Positions 1-11,965 of a DNA stretch of 64,000 nucleotides are shown here, piece after piece (positions within the stretch are counted from its first letter, which is position 1; every line of letters begins with the position of its first letter). Below the pieces are notes generated by a model, which did not search any database, was not told the DNA's origin, and saw only the letters and a list, made by a program, of their open reading frames with translations. Source of the stretch: Cynocephalus volans (lineage: Eukaryota; Chordata; Mammalia; Dermoptera; Cynocephalidae). A program made the position numbers and the translations under genes. Where the stretch lies: assembly GCF_027409185.1 (NCBI RefSeq), contig NC_084460.1, positions 145,374,569 through 145,438,568 of the forward strand, in the 5' to 3' direction.

Positions 1-1215
1 AGGGAGTGACCTGCTCAGAATGGACGCCACACAGCAGAAGGCACAGCTCAGATGCAGTGAGAGAACCAAGTTCTAAGGAAACTGAGCCCAAAACAAACTG
101 TGCCTGAGGCAAGTCTGCCCCACCTTGATTGGATTATTGGGTTATAGAACTTAAGAAATTGCTATTTCTTTAAATTAAAAAAAAAAAAAAAAAACAGGCA
201 GGGGCGAAAGGAACGTATGTGTATGGGAAAAACTTTTGTTTTCTTTACAGTATCTATTAGGAATAAGTAATCAAGTCAGAAGCCCAAAGCGTGACCACTC
301 ACAAAAGGGCCAGACAGAAAACAAACACTTTCAGTAAGGAGAGAAATCAACTTAATTTATTTAATTGACAGCTGACCAAGGACATCTGCTATATCAAGTA
401 GTGATCAATTTCAGAAAAAAACCCTATTCACATTACATGTGTGTGTCACAAATGAGATTCTCAGTAGGATTATTTAATAAATTAAAAGTAGAAGTTTTGG
501 AAGAACTCAGAAACATTCTAATTATATTGCGGAAATTTACTTTACATTACTATAGCATTTTATCAGCACCACACTCTCCCAATGTTACTAACACGTTTTA
601 GTTGTTACATTTATATATCTTTCAATGAAGGCAATAAAAGTATGTCATTTTCAAAAATTACTTATAATCCCCACAGAAATATTCATTTTAAATATTTTAA
701 GAGAATATATGTTGTCATATTTAGTCTAACAATATTATTTTAATTTACATACTGTTTGGATCATTGTAAATATCTATTGAAGAGAAAATTTGAAAAAGGC
801 CTTGCTCAAGAATTATTTAGTAGTGCATCAATACTTTTTTAAAACAAGGATTTCTACAGGCTGAATCTTTCCTTAAAAGAATATAAGTAAAAGAGTTTTA
901 AAATGTTTACATCTGGAAAACAAGAGTTCATTTATGTTACAAAGGATTGGCAATTTGGTGATTGCAGTTTTCAGTTTTATTCTTAAGTATGGATTTTAAA
1001 CAAATAAGTGGAGTCAGTCTTTAAAGTGCTTATTAACTATCTTGATGATCATAATTAATAACTAAAACAAGCATATCTAGTATAAATATTTTTATTCATT
1101 CATTTAACAATATATTAGGTCCCTACTATGTGCAAAACACAAGACTGGATAGTATAATTTATTTAAACAGAGAGAATATGAAAAGAATCATGGAAGTTTT
1201 CCTGAAAAAATTTTA
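1..1215. other. Intergenic DNA downstream of the olfactory receptor
   Basis: No gene is recognised here. There is an A-rich run of about 20 bases around 175-194 that could be the tail of an unidentified retroposon covering the first 170 bases. About 1080-1160 resembles the antisense 3' tail of an L2 element, with the pattern of repeated ATTC followed by a 'cctactatgtgc' motif. The rest is unassigned AT-rich sequence. Confidence 0.5.
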
Positions 1216-2151
1216 TTACTTTATCACTTTTCTCAGTGCACCTAAAACTTCCATGTTTCTTAGGCTGTAAATAAAGGGGTTTAGCAGGGGAATTATAATA
1301 GTGTAGAACAGTGCATACATTTTATCCTGGTATTTATCTCGGCCAGACCCAGCACATACATACATGAAGAAGAGCGTGCCATAGAGCAAGGAGACAGAGA
1401 GCAGATGGGCACAGCATGTGGAGAAGGCTTTGCTTCTGCCTTTCTCAGGCTTCTTTTTCAGGATGGCATAGAGGACACGGGTATAAGAAACTATGATGGT
1501 CATAAAAGTAAAAGCTTGTATAAAAGTAGCAAAAATAAAAAGTACTAATGCATTAATAGAAGTGTCAGTACAAGAAATTGTATATAGTAACAAGATCTCA
1601 CAGGAGAGATGATGTATTATATTGGACCTGCAGAAGGTTAATCTAAACAATAATCCTACATGAATTATGGGATATAGAAAACCAATTGCATATGACATAC
1701 TTATCAACCATGTGCAGAGTATGCTGGACATCACCACTGGGTAAAGTAAGGGGTTACCTATGGCTACATAGCGGTCATAGGACATTGCTACCAGAAGGAA
1801 ACATTCTGTGTTTGCACTAGAAGCAAAAATATAAAACTGGGTGATGCACTCAGCCAGAGGTATCATATGATACTCAGATAAAAAATTTACAAGCAACTTG
1901 GGAGTCACCGAGGATGAAGACCAATCATCTGCAAAGGCTAAACTGCCAAGGAACAAGTACATGGGGGTGTGAAGGTGAGGGTCCCTCCAGATGACAGCAA
2001 TCAGTCCAAGGTTGCCCACCATGGTGATGAGGCAGACCACGAAGAACACCAGGAACAGGGGCAGCTGCAGCTCTGGACGATCTGTTAGTCCTGTGAGGAC
2101 AAACTCCGTAACCTGTGTCTTGTGTGTATCATATTTACTCAGACTGATCAC
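1216..2151 (-). CDS. Olfactory receptor family 5, OR5AC-like; start codon is GTG, possibly a decaying gene
   Basis: This is a class A odorant GPCR of the olfactory sensory neuron membrane, in one exon of 311 codons plus TAA, the usual OR length. Seen: the TM1 motif GNLGL at 46-50, PMYLFLG at 63-69, a disulfide Cys at 102, DRY at 126-128, ECL2 cysteines at 174, 184 and 194, the TM6 signature KAFSTC at 241-246 and NPFIYSL at 291-297. The sequence resembles the OR5AC/OR5H group known beside GABRR3 in human, and GABRR3 is the next gene here. Oddities: the codon at the expected start reads GTG, and no in-frame ATG lies between it and the upstream stop at 2185-2187. The next in-frame ATG is codon 44, inside TM1. 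The usual N-terminal N-x-S/T sequon is missing (His in place of Asn), and the conserved Cys after DRYVAI is Gly132. An upstream exon could supply the start. Family assignment is sure; function is not. Confidence 0.85.
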   Translation of the reverse strand: MISLSKYDTHKTQVTEFVLTGLTDRPELQLPLFLVFFVVCLITMVGNLGLIAVIWRDPHLHTPMYLFLGSLAFADDWSSSSVTPKLLVNFLSEYHMIPLAECITQFYIFASSANTECFLLVAMSYDRYVAIGNPLLYPVVMSSILCTWLISMSYAIGFLYPIIHVGLLFRLTFCRSNIIHHLSCEILLLYTISCTDTSINALVLFIFATFIQAFTFMTIIVSYTRVLYAILKKKPEKGRSKAFSTCCAHLLSVSLLYGTLFFMYVCAGSGRDKYQDKMYALFYTIIIPLLNPFIYSLRNMEVLGALRKVIK

Positions 2152-2597
2152 TGCAATGAGAGAGTTAATAAATAAAAATATTAATCAAGGTTCATGTGAA
2201 ATAACATTGGTATCCCATTGCAATTCCTGTGTTTCAGTTGTTCCTTACTCAACAAGTATAAAGGTAAAGTGTTTCTACTTTTAGCACACAAATAGGATTA
2301 TTAAATATATTACAAATAATTTTGAGATGTAAAGTTTTTTAAAGAATATTTCTTGAAGGGCTATGGAGGAGGGTGTAGATGCCAACTTACCAGTCCTATA
2401 ACCTGTCACATAAATACCTTAGAAGTGAATGTATTAACAGTGAAGTATTATATAGAATTAAGAATAAATTTTTCACAGTCTACTTATATTTTATGCTAAG
2501 ACTTCAGAAAATGAGTCTCTGGTTTAGGTTCTAAAGTGTTTTCTCACTTTCTCAGGAACATCCACATTTATTTTGCAAAAAATAAAAATTACCTCTA

Positions 2598-3868
2598 AAG
2601 GGGACCTTCAAAAAGTTAATGGGAAAGATATATTATGAAAAACAATGCATTAATTTCAAAATTTTTTGCACCAAAATAAACTTGCACCAACTTGTTATAA
2701 TATGTTTGAACAGGACTACTATGAGGCCCTAAGAAGGATATCAATTTCAAAAGAGTCCCTATCAGAGCAACATGAATTCTGCTAAAATTGAAGCAAGTAT
2801 AAACATCAAATTTATGGTGAAGCTTGGGTGGAAGAGTGATGAAATCACTGATGAAAACTTTATGGGGACAATGCCCCCAAGGAAATCAGCAATCAACAGG
2901 TGGATAACGCATTTTAAGAAGAGACAAGATGGTGAAGATGAAGCCCACAGCTGCAGACCATGCACATCAATAAGCAAGAAAAAAACTAATCTGGTGTGTG
3001 CCCTAGTTGAAGAGGATCATCAATTTACAACAGAAACAATACCCAATACCATAGACAACTCAATTGGTTCATTTTACACAATTTTGACTGAAAAATTAAA
3101 GTTGAGCTAATTTTTTGTTCAATGGATACCAAAAGCATTGTGCCTAGATGAGCTGCAGACAAGAGCAGAGCTTTCAATGCATTGCTGAAACAAGTCAGAA
3201 CAAGATTTTGAAGCATTTCTTCAAAGATTCTTAGCAGAAGATGAAACATGGCTTTACCAGTATGATCCTGAAGACAAAGCACAATCAAAGCAATGGCTAC
3301 CAAGAAGCAGAAGTGGTCCAGTCAAAGAAAAAGCAGGACCGGTCAAGAGCAAGGGTCATGGCAACAGTTTTGGAGGGATGCTCAAGGCATTTTTCTTGTT
3401 GACTTTCTGGAGAGCCAAAGCACGATAATATCTGTTTATTTCCGGAGTGTGTGAAGAAAGGTTGCCAAAGGTTTAGTAGAAAAATACTCAGGAAAGCTTC
3501 ACCAGAGAGTCCTCAACAACAACAATGCTCTTGCTTATTCCTGTCATCAAACAAGGGCAATTGTATGAGAATTTTGATTGGAAATCATTAGGCATCCACC
3601 TTACAGTCTTGATTGGCTCTTTCTGATTTCTTTTTGTTTCCTAATCTTAAGAAAATCTTTTTTTTTCTTCAGTTAATAATGTAAAAAAGATGGTATTGAC
3701 ATGGCTAAATTTCCAGGATCCTCAGTTCTTTAGGGATGGACTAAATGGCCGGTATCATCATTTACAAGTGTCTTGAACTTGATGGAACTTACTTTGAGAG
3801 ATAAAGTTTATAATTTTTTACTTTTATCTTTTCATTTAATTTTCCACTAACCTTTTGAAGTCCCCTTA
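2598..3868 (+). mobile_element. Mariner DNA transposon, Hsmar2-like, copy 1 (inactive)
   Basis: This is a nearly full-length irritans-type mariner of about 1.27 kb. The inverted ends pair 'ggggaccttcaaaaagtt' on the left with 'aaccttttgaagtcccc' on the right. A transposase remnant is readable: the N-terminal helix-turn-helix region is open from 2772 to 3110, and the first catalytic-Asp region (DETW-YQYDPEDK) lies near 3240-3280. The region of the second Asp (normally HHDNAPAH) reads as Asn-rich sequence near 3515. Frameshifts and stops disrupt the frame, so it cannot encode active transposase. The bulk sequence matches the family I know as Hsmar2 from primates. Confidence 0.85.
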
Positions 3869-4511
3869 TATATCCGGTATTAAAGATATATCTCATTCTT
3901 TCCTCCAAGTCATTAATGGGTTGATAATAGGACAGCAAGTTAAAATCCCATTTTCACTGTTTTCTATCCGTTAGCATTATGTTAGCTAGTTATATGTTCA
4001 TCAAAATCACCCCCAAAGTTCTAATCTACTCATTTGATTATACATTCCTCAAAATCCACCATGTTTCTCTTTAAAAATTTTCTCCAAAAATCCCACATGT
4101 AAACACAATTTATTCACTTCATCCACAAATATTTATTTAGTACCTCTCAAGTTAGAGCAATGCCATTCTGAACTCAGGCACACATAGACCTGTATGTAAC
4201 TCTGCTGTAAAGCCTGCGATGCTACAATGACCCCTATTTTAAGAATAGGGAAAAAACAAAGACACTACCCAGCTTATTTGCAGATTTGAGATACATCTAA
4301 GAGCTATCATTAAATATGCCAATGTAGACAATTATCATCCAGTTATCTAAGGTTATCTCTTAATAACAGTATTTCAGAGGCAAATAATTTTCACTCAAAA
4401 ATAAGGCACAATATGGAAAATTTAAGAAGGATGAGGTTGATGAAAATGCGATTTTGACAAGAATAATCTTTGAAAAGTAAAAATGTGTAAAATAATTTAA
4501 ATATTTTATGT

Positions 4512-4600
4512 GAGGTTACTTCAAAAAGTTTGTGGATAAATGGATTTAAAAGAATACAAATCTTGCCATGAACTTATTGAAGATCCCTCTTATAGAAAGG
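4512..4600. mobile_element. Short palindromic mariner derivative (Hsmar2-type MITE) 1
   Basis: About 88 bp with both terminal inverted repeats of the mariner family and almost no interior: 'gaggttacttcaaaaagttt' on the left, and the complementary end reaching 'gaagatccctc' on the right. TA follows the right end. It has no coding capacity and would depend on transposase supplied in trans. Confidence 0.75.
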
Positions 4601-6360
4601 CACCTAGAGTTTTGGAGTTTTTTCTCCCTTAAATAGAAAGGGAATAGAAAAACAAAATAGTCGCTTGAGGTTTTTATTACTTCCAAAGTGCACCTACTGA
4701 GAGACTGGTAATGTTTGCAGTAATCATTGAGTATGAATACTATGGTCAAATGACCAAAAGTTCCACATTAGCTTTATTTTACATCTACCAAGCATACAAT
4801 AACGAAGCATGATTCTCTGCAGGTGTGGTGAACTGTTCTGCATTATTTCCAGGAAGTACTACATAAAACAAGAAACACATGAGGAGAAAGACCTAGACTC
4901 CCCTTAGAAGCCCCATTATCTCCACGATCCTTACTTATTAGAAAATCTTCATGATTCTGGGAGGTTTCCAAAGTAAAGGTCAGAATAATTTTTACTTTTT
5001 GAAATCACTGATAAAATACTAAATAGATTGGATATAAAACTCATTATTATTCTGATGGAGAAAACATTAACTGAAACATACCAAAATTTTAGAAGATTTG
5101 AGTTTTAATTCCATCTCTAAATTTCTACGTGATTATGCCAAAACCACTTTATTAACCTTGTTTTAAGGTTTGCATCTGTAAAGCATTGGGTTTTCCAAGG
5201 TACATCTCCACCCACAGTCTGTGAGACTGTGACTCTTTTCTGCTAGTTAATAGACAGAATAGCACAGTGGTTAAGTATCACATGAGTTCTAATCTTCATT
5301 CTACAAATATATAGCTTTATACCCATAAAGATTCAGAAGAATTTAGCAAAATGTTTATTTAGCTTTTCAGTTCAGGATTGCTTTCTCTTCCATTTGTACA
5401 TAAATCACGTGAAAAAAATTTTCAGATATTTTGACAACTCATGAGAATCTCTTAGCACTGAAATACAACTTTTAATGGGGAAAAAATGACAATAAAATAA
5501 AAGGTTGATTCTCATCCAATTCCTATATGAAGATGTAGTGATGCATAAAATATAAATTTTCATGGAAAACACTTAAGGTACAAGAATGAAGATACCAAAG
5601 ACAATTGTTCCTATTAATTTTCCATATTAATTGTTCCATATTAATTTACTTTAAGAAACATCATTTGGAAGGAATGATACATATTTCTCCCATCTTCATA
5701 CCTCTTTGTGATGATCATACTGAAATTTCCTCAGTGCCACCAAAAGATTCCCTGTAGGATAAAGTCATCTACTGGGCATTGAAGAGTAATTAGCAAATGA
5801 CTTCTGACATACTCATCTCCACCTATTATTTTTACAGCTTTTTTTTCTTCTAAAAACAAAAACATTACAGTTTAATTGTAGAAAAACTTTAAAATGTAGA
5901 AAAGCACAAAGAAAACAAATTGCTGTAATCTCACTAATCACTGATAAATACAGTTAACTTTTTGGTGTATATTCTCCCGCATTTTACCCATGCGTCTACT
6001 TGTATCTGTGTGTATTTATAAATGTTTTAAAAATGAAATTATGGTACTATTATATATAATCTTTCAAAAACTGCTTTTAAGTTAATAACATGTCGTTTAT
6101 TTTTTTCTATCATTAGTATGAAAAACATGTTTTTTTTCTATCCACATAATTTTTCATGAAAATCTATAATTATAAAGTCTTAGATGCTAATCTGTCGAAG
6201 TATGTGCACACTGTTAAGGAATTTTTTATGAATCTGCAAATGGCCCTCTGAGAAAATTGTAGCCATTTACACTGAATGTTTTGCAACAATTCATTTCCCA
6301 AACTACACCAGCAAAGAGAAATAAAAATATGTGTGAGTATGTGTGTATGTGTGTGCATAT

Positions 6361-6440
6361 GAGAGATCTTCAAAAAGTTTATGGAAGGATTCATATTATT
6401 TCTAATTTAATATTCCACAAACTCTTTGAAGTACCCTTGC
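6361..6440. mobile_element. Short palindromic mariner derivative (MITE) 2
   Basis: About 80 bp running from 'gagatcttcaaaaagttt' to 'aaactctttgaagtaccc'. It has the same arrangement as the other four short copies in this window. Confidence 0.7.
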
Positions 6441-6688
6441 ATAAGAGAGAGAGAGAAAGAGATCCATATATCGATATATCACTCTTCCTATATATTCATA
6501 TGTATGAGCATATATGTCTATATTTATACATATGATTCAACTTGGCAAGAAATATAACTAACATATGTTTTTTACAAAGAATGTAAAATTTTACTGAGAG
6601 GTATAAAAAGTGGTATAATGTTTGAAAACCCATAATTTTACCTAAATAGAAAGTCTCAAACTATTAAAGGTGTTAATTTTTGAAATTT

Positions 6689-6845
6689 TTGTTTGTTTGC
6701 TTTGTTTTGTTTTTTTGTCCTTTTTTGTGACCGCGCTCAGCCAGTGAGCGAACCGGCCATCCGTATATAGGATTGAACCCGCGGCGGGAGCGCTGCTGCA
6801 GTCCCAGCGCTGCACTCTCCCGCATGAGCCACGGGGTCGGCCCAG
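6689..6845 (-). mobile_element. tRNA-derived SINE, GC-rich type, antisense
   Basis: On the minus strand a tRNA-like head of about 120 bp carries a Pol III B-box-like 'gggttcaatcc' and is followed by an A-rich tail, seen here as a T-rich run at 6689-6725. Its GC content is far above the surroundings. A 12-bp target-site duplication (tttttgaaattt) flanks it at 6677-6688 and 6846-6857, which proves a retroposition event. It belongs to the same type as the copy at 32210-32339. Confidence 0.85.
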
Positions 6846-7139
6846 TTTTTGAAATTTAATATATAAATTGATGCAATTTCAAACAAAATCACAGGTAGAT
6901 AATTTGACTAGAAAATTCTAATTCATCTGGAAGAGCAAATGGGTAATAAAGAAAAAAGGAAACAATTTTTCAAAAACAATAAAGCTGGGAGCTGTTTCAT
7001 GTCAAATACTGAGATATATCAGAAAGTTAGCTGTAATAATTGAAACTGTGCTTAATGTCATCAAGGTTCTATATGAGTATAAATTCACTAAAATTTCAGT
7101 GTCTGCTTCTAGACCTAGGGGAGGAAGAGTAGCAAAGTT

Positions 7140-7277
7140 GATGAAAAGCATAGACTACGGAAAAGACAGGCTTGGGGACTTTGCTGCTATACTTTCATCA
7201 AATAACTTAAATTCTCTAAATCTTGGTTTCCTCGTTTGTGAAATAAAGTTAATAATCTGCACTTAAAAGATTGTTGC
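7140..7277 (+). repeat. MIR SINE, left part, split by an L1
   Basis: The core and 3' part resemble MIR ('acttaaattctctaaatcttggtttcctcgtttgtgaaataa'-like text, described by position 7205-7245). It is interrupted at 7277 by the L1 and resumes at 10798. The right boundary is the target-site duplication aaaagattgttgc at 7265-7277. Confidence 0.75.
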
Positions 7278-10200
7278 TTGAACTTCTCTCTTCTTTTTTT
7301 AATTATCCTAGCTAATGGTTTATCTGTTTATTTTCCCCCAAAAAACCAACTTTTTGTTTCATTGATCTTTTGTATTGTTTTTTGGGTTTCTATTTCATGT
7401 AGTTCTTCTCTGATGTTAATTTTTATTTCTGTCTACCAATTTTGGGATTAGATTGTTCTTGTTTCTCTAGGTCTTTGAGGTATAGCATTAGGTTGTTTAT
7501 TTTAAATCTTCCTAGTCTTTTGATGTAAGCATTTATGGCAATAAAGTTCCCTCCTAGTACTGCTTTTGCAGTATGCCACAAGTTTTGGTACAATGTGTCT
7601 TTATTTTCATTAGTTTCAAGAATTTTTTTGATTTCCTGTTTCATTTCTTCTTGAATCCATAGTTCATTCAGGAGCATGCATGTTGTTTAATTTCTATGTG
7701 TTTGTACAATTTCCAGAGTTTCACTTGTTATAGATTCCTAGTTTTAATCCACTGTGGTCTGAAAAGGTACTTGAAATAATTTCAATTTTTTTAATTTGTT
7801 AAAGCTTAATTTGTGACCTAATATGTGGTCTATCTTGGCTAGGCTAACTAAAAAAAAGAAGAGAAAAGACACAAATAACAAAAATTAGAAATGAAAAATG
7901 AGACATTACCAGCAATACCACATAAATACAAAGAATCATAAGAGACTACTGTAAGCAACTATGTGCCAACAAATTTGAAAACCTGGAAGAAATGGGTAGA
8001 TTTTTGAACACATACAAACTACCAAGATGGAAGCAAGAAGAAATACAAAACCTGAACAGACCAATAACAAACAATGAGATTGAATTAGTAATCAGCAGTC
8101 TCCCAGCAAAGAAAAGCCCAGGACTGGATGGCTTTACTGCCAAATACTACCAAACCTTTAAAGAGTAATTAATACCAATTCTCTTCAAACTACTACAAAA
8201 AATTGAAACAGAGGCCATTCTCCCAGACTCATTCTATGAGGCCAGCATCACCCCAATATCAAAACCAGACAAAGATACAACAAAAAAAGAAAACTATAGG
8301 TCAATATTTTTGATGAACATAGATGCAAAATTCCTTAATAGAATATTAGAAAATAGAACACAGCAGCATGTCAAAACAATTATACACCGTGATCAAGTAG
8401 TACTCATCCCAGATATGCAAGGATGGTTCAACATACACAGGTCAATAAATGTGATACACCACATCTACAAAATTAAGGAGAAAAACCATATGATTACCTA
8501 AATAGACACTGAAAAAGCATTTGACAAAATTCAACATCCCTTCATGATAAAGACCCACCAAATTAGGTATAGAAGGAAAGTATCTCAACACAGTAAAAGC
8601 CATGTATGACAAACCCACCACTAATATAATCCTGAATGGGAAAAAGTTGAAAGCTTTTCTCTTAGGAACAGGAACAAGACAAGGTTCCCACTCTCATCAC
8701 TCTAATATAACACAGTATTGGAAGTACTTACCAGAGCAATCAGGCAAGTGAAAGAAATCAAGGGCACCCGGATTGGAAAAGACAAAGTCAAATTGTCCCT
8801 GTTTGCAGATGACATGATCCTATATATAAAAAATCCTAAAGTTCTACAAAAAAGAGGAAAAAAAACTCTTTGAGTTTATAAGTGATTTCTGTAAAATTAC
8901 AAGACACAAAATCAACATGCAAAAATTAGTAGCAACTAACTCCAACAATGAGCTAGCAGAAAAAGAAATAAAAAGAGCTAGCCCATTTACAATAGTCACA
9001 AAAAAAAAAGCCTAAGAATAAAGTTAGCCAAGGAGATGAAAGATCTCTACAATGAGAACTACAAATCACTGCTGAAAGAAATTAAAGAGGACACAAAAAA
9101 ATGGAAAGGCATGCCATGCTCTTGGATTGGAAGAAATCAACATTGTGAGTGTCCATACTACCCAAAGCAATATACAGATTCAACTCAGTCCCCATCAAAA
9201 GACCAATGACATTCTTCATAGAAATAGAAAAGGCAATCCTAACATTCATATGGAACAACAAAAGACCCGAAATAGCCAAAGCAATCCTTAGCAAAAAAAA
9301 TAAAGCCAGAGGTATAACACTACCGGACTTCAAATTACACTACAAAGTTGTAATAAAATAAACAGCATGGTACTGGCATAAAAACAGACACATGGACCAA
9401 CGGAACAGAATAGAGAACTCAGAAATCAACCATATTTACAGACAACTGATCTTTGATAAAGACACCAAGAACATACATTGGGGAAAAGACTGCTCTTCAA
9501 TAAATGGCGCTAGGAAAACTTGACATCCATATGTAGAAGAATGAAATTAGACCTGTACTTCTCACCATATGCCAAAATAAACTCAAAATGTTTTAAAGAC
9601 TTAATCATAAGACCTGAAACTCTAAAACTCCTGAAAGAAAACATAGTGGAAACACCTCAGGAAGTAGGACTGAGCAAAGACTTTATGAATATGACCCAAA
9701 AGCACCGGCAACAAAAGGAAAAATAAACAAATGGGATTATATCAAACTGAAAAGACTTTGCACAGCTGAAGAAACAACTAACAGAGCAAAAAGACAACCT
9801 ACAGAGTGGGAGAAAATATTTGCAAACTATACATCCAACAAGGGATTAATATCCAGAATACACAAGGAGCTCAAACAACAGTAAAAAAACAATAACCCAA
9901 TTTTAAAATGGGCAAAGGAGCTCAACAGGTATTTCTCAAAAGAAGGTATATGAATTTCCAACAAACACATGAAATAATGTTCAACATAACTTAACATTGG
10001 AGAAATACAAATCAAAATGACACAGAGATATCATTTCACCCCAGTTAGACTGGCTATTATCAAAAAGACAGAGAATAACAAATGCTGTCAAGGATGTAGA
10101 GAAGGAGGAACTCTTCTACACTGTTGGTGGGACTGTAAATTAGTACAGCCACTATAGAGAACAGTATGGAGGTTCCTCAAACAACAACAGAATAGATCTA

Positions 10201-10784
10201 CCATATGATCCAGCAATCCCACTGCTAAGAGTTATAGATATCATCATGTCAAAGGGATACCTGCACTCCCATGTTTATTGCAGCTCTATTTACAGTAGCC
10301 AAGAGTTGGAATCAACTTAAATGTCCATCAACAGATGACTGAATAAGGAAAATGTGGTATATATACTCAATGGAAGACTACTCTTCTATAAAAAAGAATT
10401 AAATTCTGCCATTCATGGCAATATGGATGAACTTAGAGAAAATTATGCTAAGTGAAATAAGCCAGGCACAGAAAGAGAAATACCACATGTCCTCACTTAT
10501 ATGTGGGAACTAATAAAAACATAATAAACAAATAAAGAAAAAAAATACAACAATCACAATAATCTGTTAAACTTCCAAAACAAGAGAAAAGAACTGAGGT
10601 TACCAGAAGTGGGAAAGGGGAAGAAGACGTAAAGGACGAATTGGTTAACAGCCACAAAAACTGATTACATTGATGTTGAATAAACTAGTTATCCTGTTTT
10701 GAATATCACATATTGTACACAGGTACTGATACTCAATTCTGTACCCCACAGATATGTATAATCAACTATGTTACAATTTTTAAA
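7278..10784 (+). mobile_element. 5'-inverted LINE-1 with target-site duplication
   Basis: An L1 copy of about 3.5 kb. Positions about 7279-7840 are L1 ORF2 sequence in reverse orientation; from about 7841 to 10784 it runs forward through reverse transcriptase and C-terminal ORF2 into the 3' UTR. The inverted block is the ORF2 segment that normally lies directly upstream of the forward block, the hallmark of twin priming. The RT active-site motif FADDM is readable near 8802-8816. Many stops and frameshifts make it non-coding. The 13-bp duplication aaaagattgttgc flanks it at 7265-7277 and 10785-10797. Confidence 0.92.
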
Positions 10785-10797
10785 AAAAGATTGTTGC

Positions 10798-10885
10798 ACG
10801 AATCAAATGAGAGAATGCATGTCAAGCCCTTATCACTGTACTTGACAAATAGTAAGGGCTCATAAAATGGTGACTTTAATAGTTT
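10798..10885 (+). repeat. MIR SINE, right part
   Basis: This continues the MIR interrupted at 7277, with the typical 'aaatgagagaatgcatgt' and 'gacaaatagtaagggctca' text that corresponds to the MIR 3' region. Confidence 0.75.
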
Positions 10886-11280
10886 TTGTTAGTTATTTTG
10901 ATTATTCATAAGGAAATCAGCAAAGCACTTTTGTAAGAGAATAGTGTTTTGGGTGAGCAAAATTGAGATATGTGCTGTCAAATTACCAATATGTGACAAT
11001 GGCAATTAAATTCCATACATAAAACCACTTTTACATCCAGTCTAAACCATCTGCAGGTTGGCATGTACACCAGGAAATTGTGATTTTGGTGGAGCAAATG
11101 AGACACATCTTCTAGAGCAAAAAACTATAGAAATGACATGTTTTAAAGAGAAGCAATTACTATTTTGTTGAAAATTACAAACATCAGAACATTTCCCAGC
11201 TAACTAGCCTGCATCTTTAAAACACAAGGACACTTTTCTTCCTAACCACAATACCATTTTGACACTATTCTCACAATACC
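10886..11280. other. Unassigned intergenic sequence
   Basis: I see no gene and no repeat that I can name. The sequence is AT-rich and unique-looking. Confidence 0.4.
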
Positions 11281-11965
11281 AACTTATAACTAGCCTGTGT
11301 TGAAGTTTCTTCAATTGTTCCCAAATTATCTTTCACAGCATTTCATTGCATTTGTTTGTTGTTCATTGTCTCTGTTAAGGCTCTTTTAATCCAGAATGGT
11401 GTTAGTTCTTTCTTTCCCCCTCCTTTTTAATTTTAATTTTTATTTTTCTTGACAATGGCTTTTTGAAGAGACTGAGTCAATTGCAAAATTGTCTTATGAA
11501 ATGTCCCACATTCTGGATTTGTGTAATTTACATTTGGTAACTTGTTTTCCTAGACCCTGTATTTTTTCTATTCCTGGTGGACATTATATCTAAAGCCTTG
11601 ATTAAACATTTTCGGCAAGAATACTTCATAGATGATGCCATTCCCTCATATTGCATCACATCAGGAAGCACATAAAGTCTATTTGTCCAGCTATTAGTCA
11701 GACTCAATTTGATCCCTGGGTTAAGGTGGTAAAAACCAGATCTCCCTACTAAAAAGTCATATGTTTTTTTCCTTTACATCTAGCAAGTAATTAAAGATAA
11801 GCTACTTCAGCACCTTGCAAATATCCAGGTCCTTATGAATTGTTTAGCTGAAATTTTTAGCATCCCTTGATGATCCTTGCCAGAGTCAATTATGGCATAA
11901 GGAATTTTTAAGTGGTAATTTTTAAATTCTATAATTTATTTTACATTTTTGGCTGGCATATTTTA
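11281..11965. repeat. Old L1 (L1M class) 3' UTR-like sequence
   Basis: Several stretches (about 11500-11530, 11590-11700, 11860-11900) resemble the 3' untranslated region of ancient L1M/L1ME elements as I remember them. These include the 'gatgatccttgccagagtcaatta'-type segment near 11868 and the 'catcacatcaggaagcaca' segment near 11655. Orientation was not settled. Confidence 0.5.

Larger units (their letters stand above)
3869..6688. other. Intergenic, mostly unassigned AT-rich sequence
   Basis: No gene is seen. About 4115-4200 looks like an antisense L2 tail. About 5255-5300 ('agcacagtggttaag') looks like the start of a MIR. Two short mariner derivatives are listed separately. A short GT-rich run at 6330-6360 and a GA/TA-rich run at 6445-6540 are simple sequence. 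Confidence 0.5.

Noticed and set aside
2772-3110. 112-codon frame as a host gene with a domesticated transposase
   Set aside because: It lies entirely within a mariner copy with intact ends, and stops follow; nothing suggests an exon fused to it.
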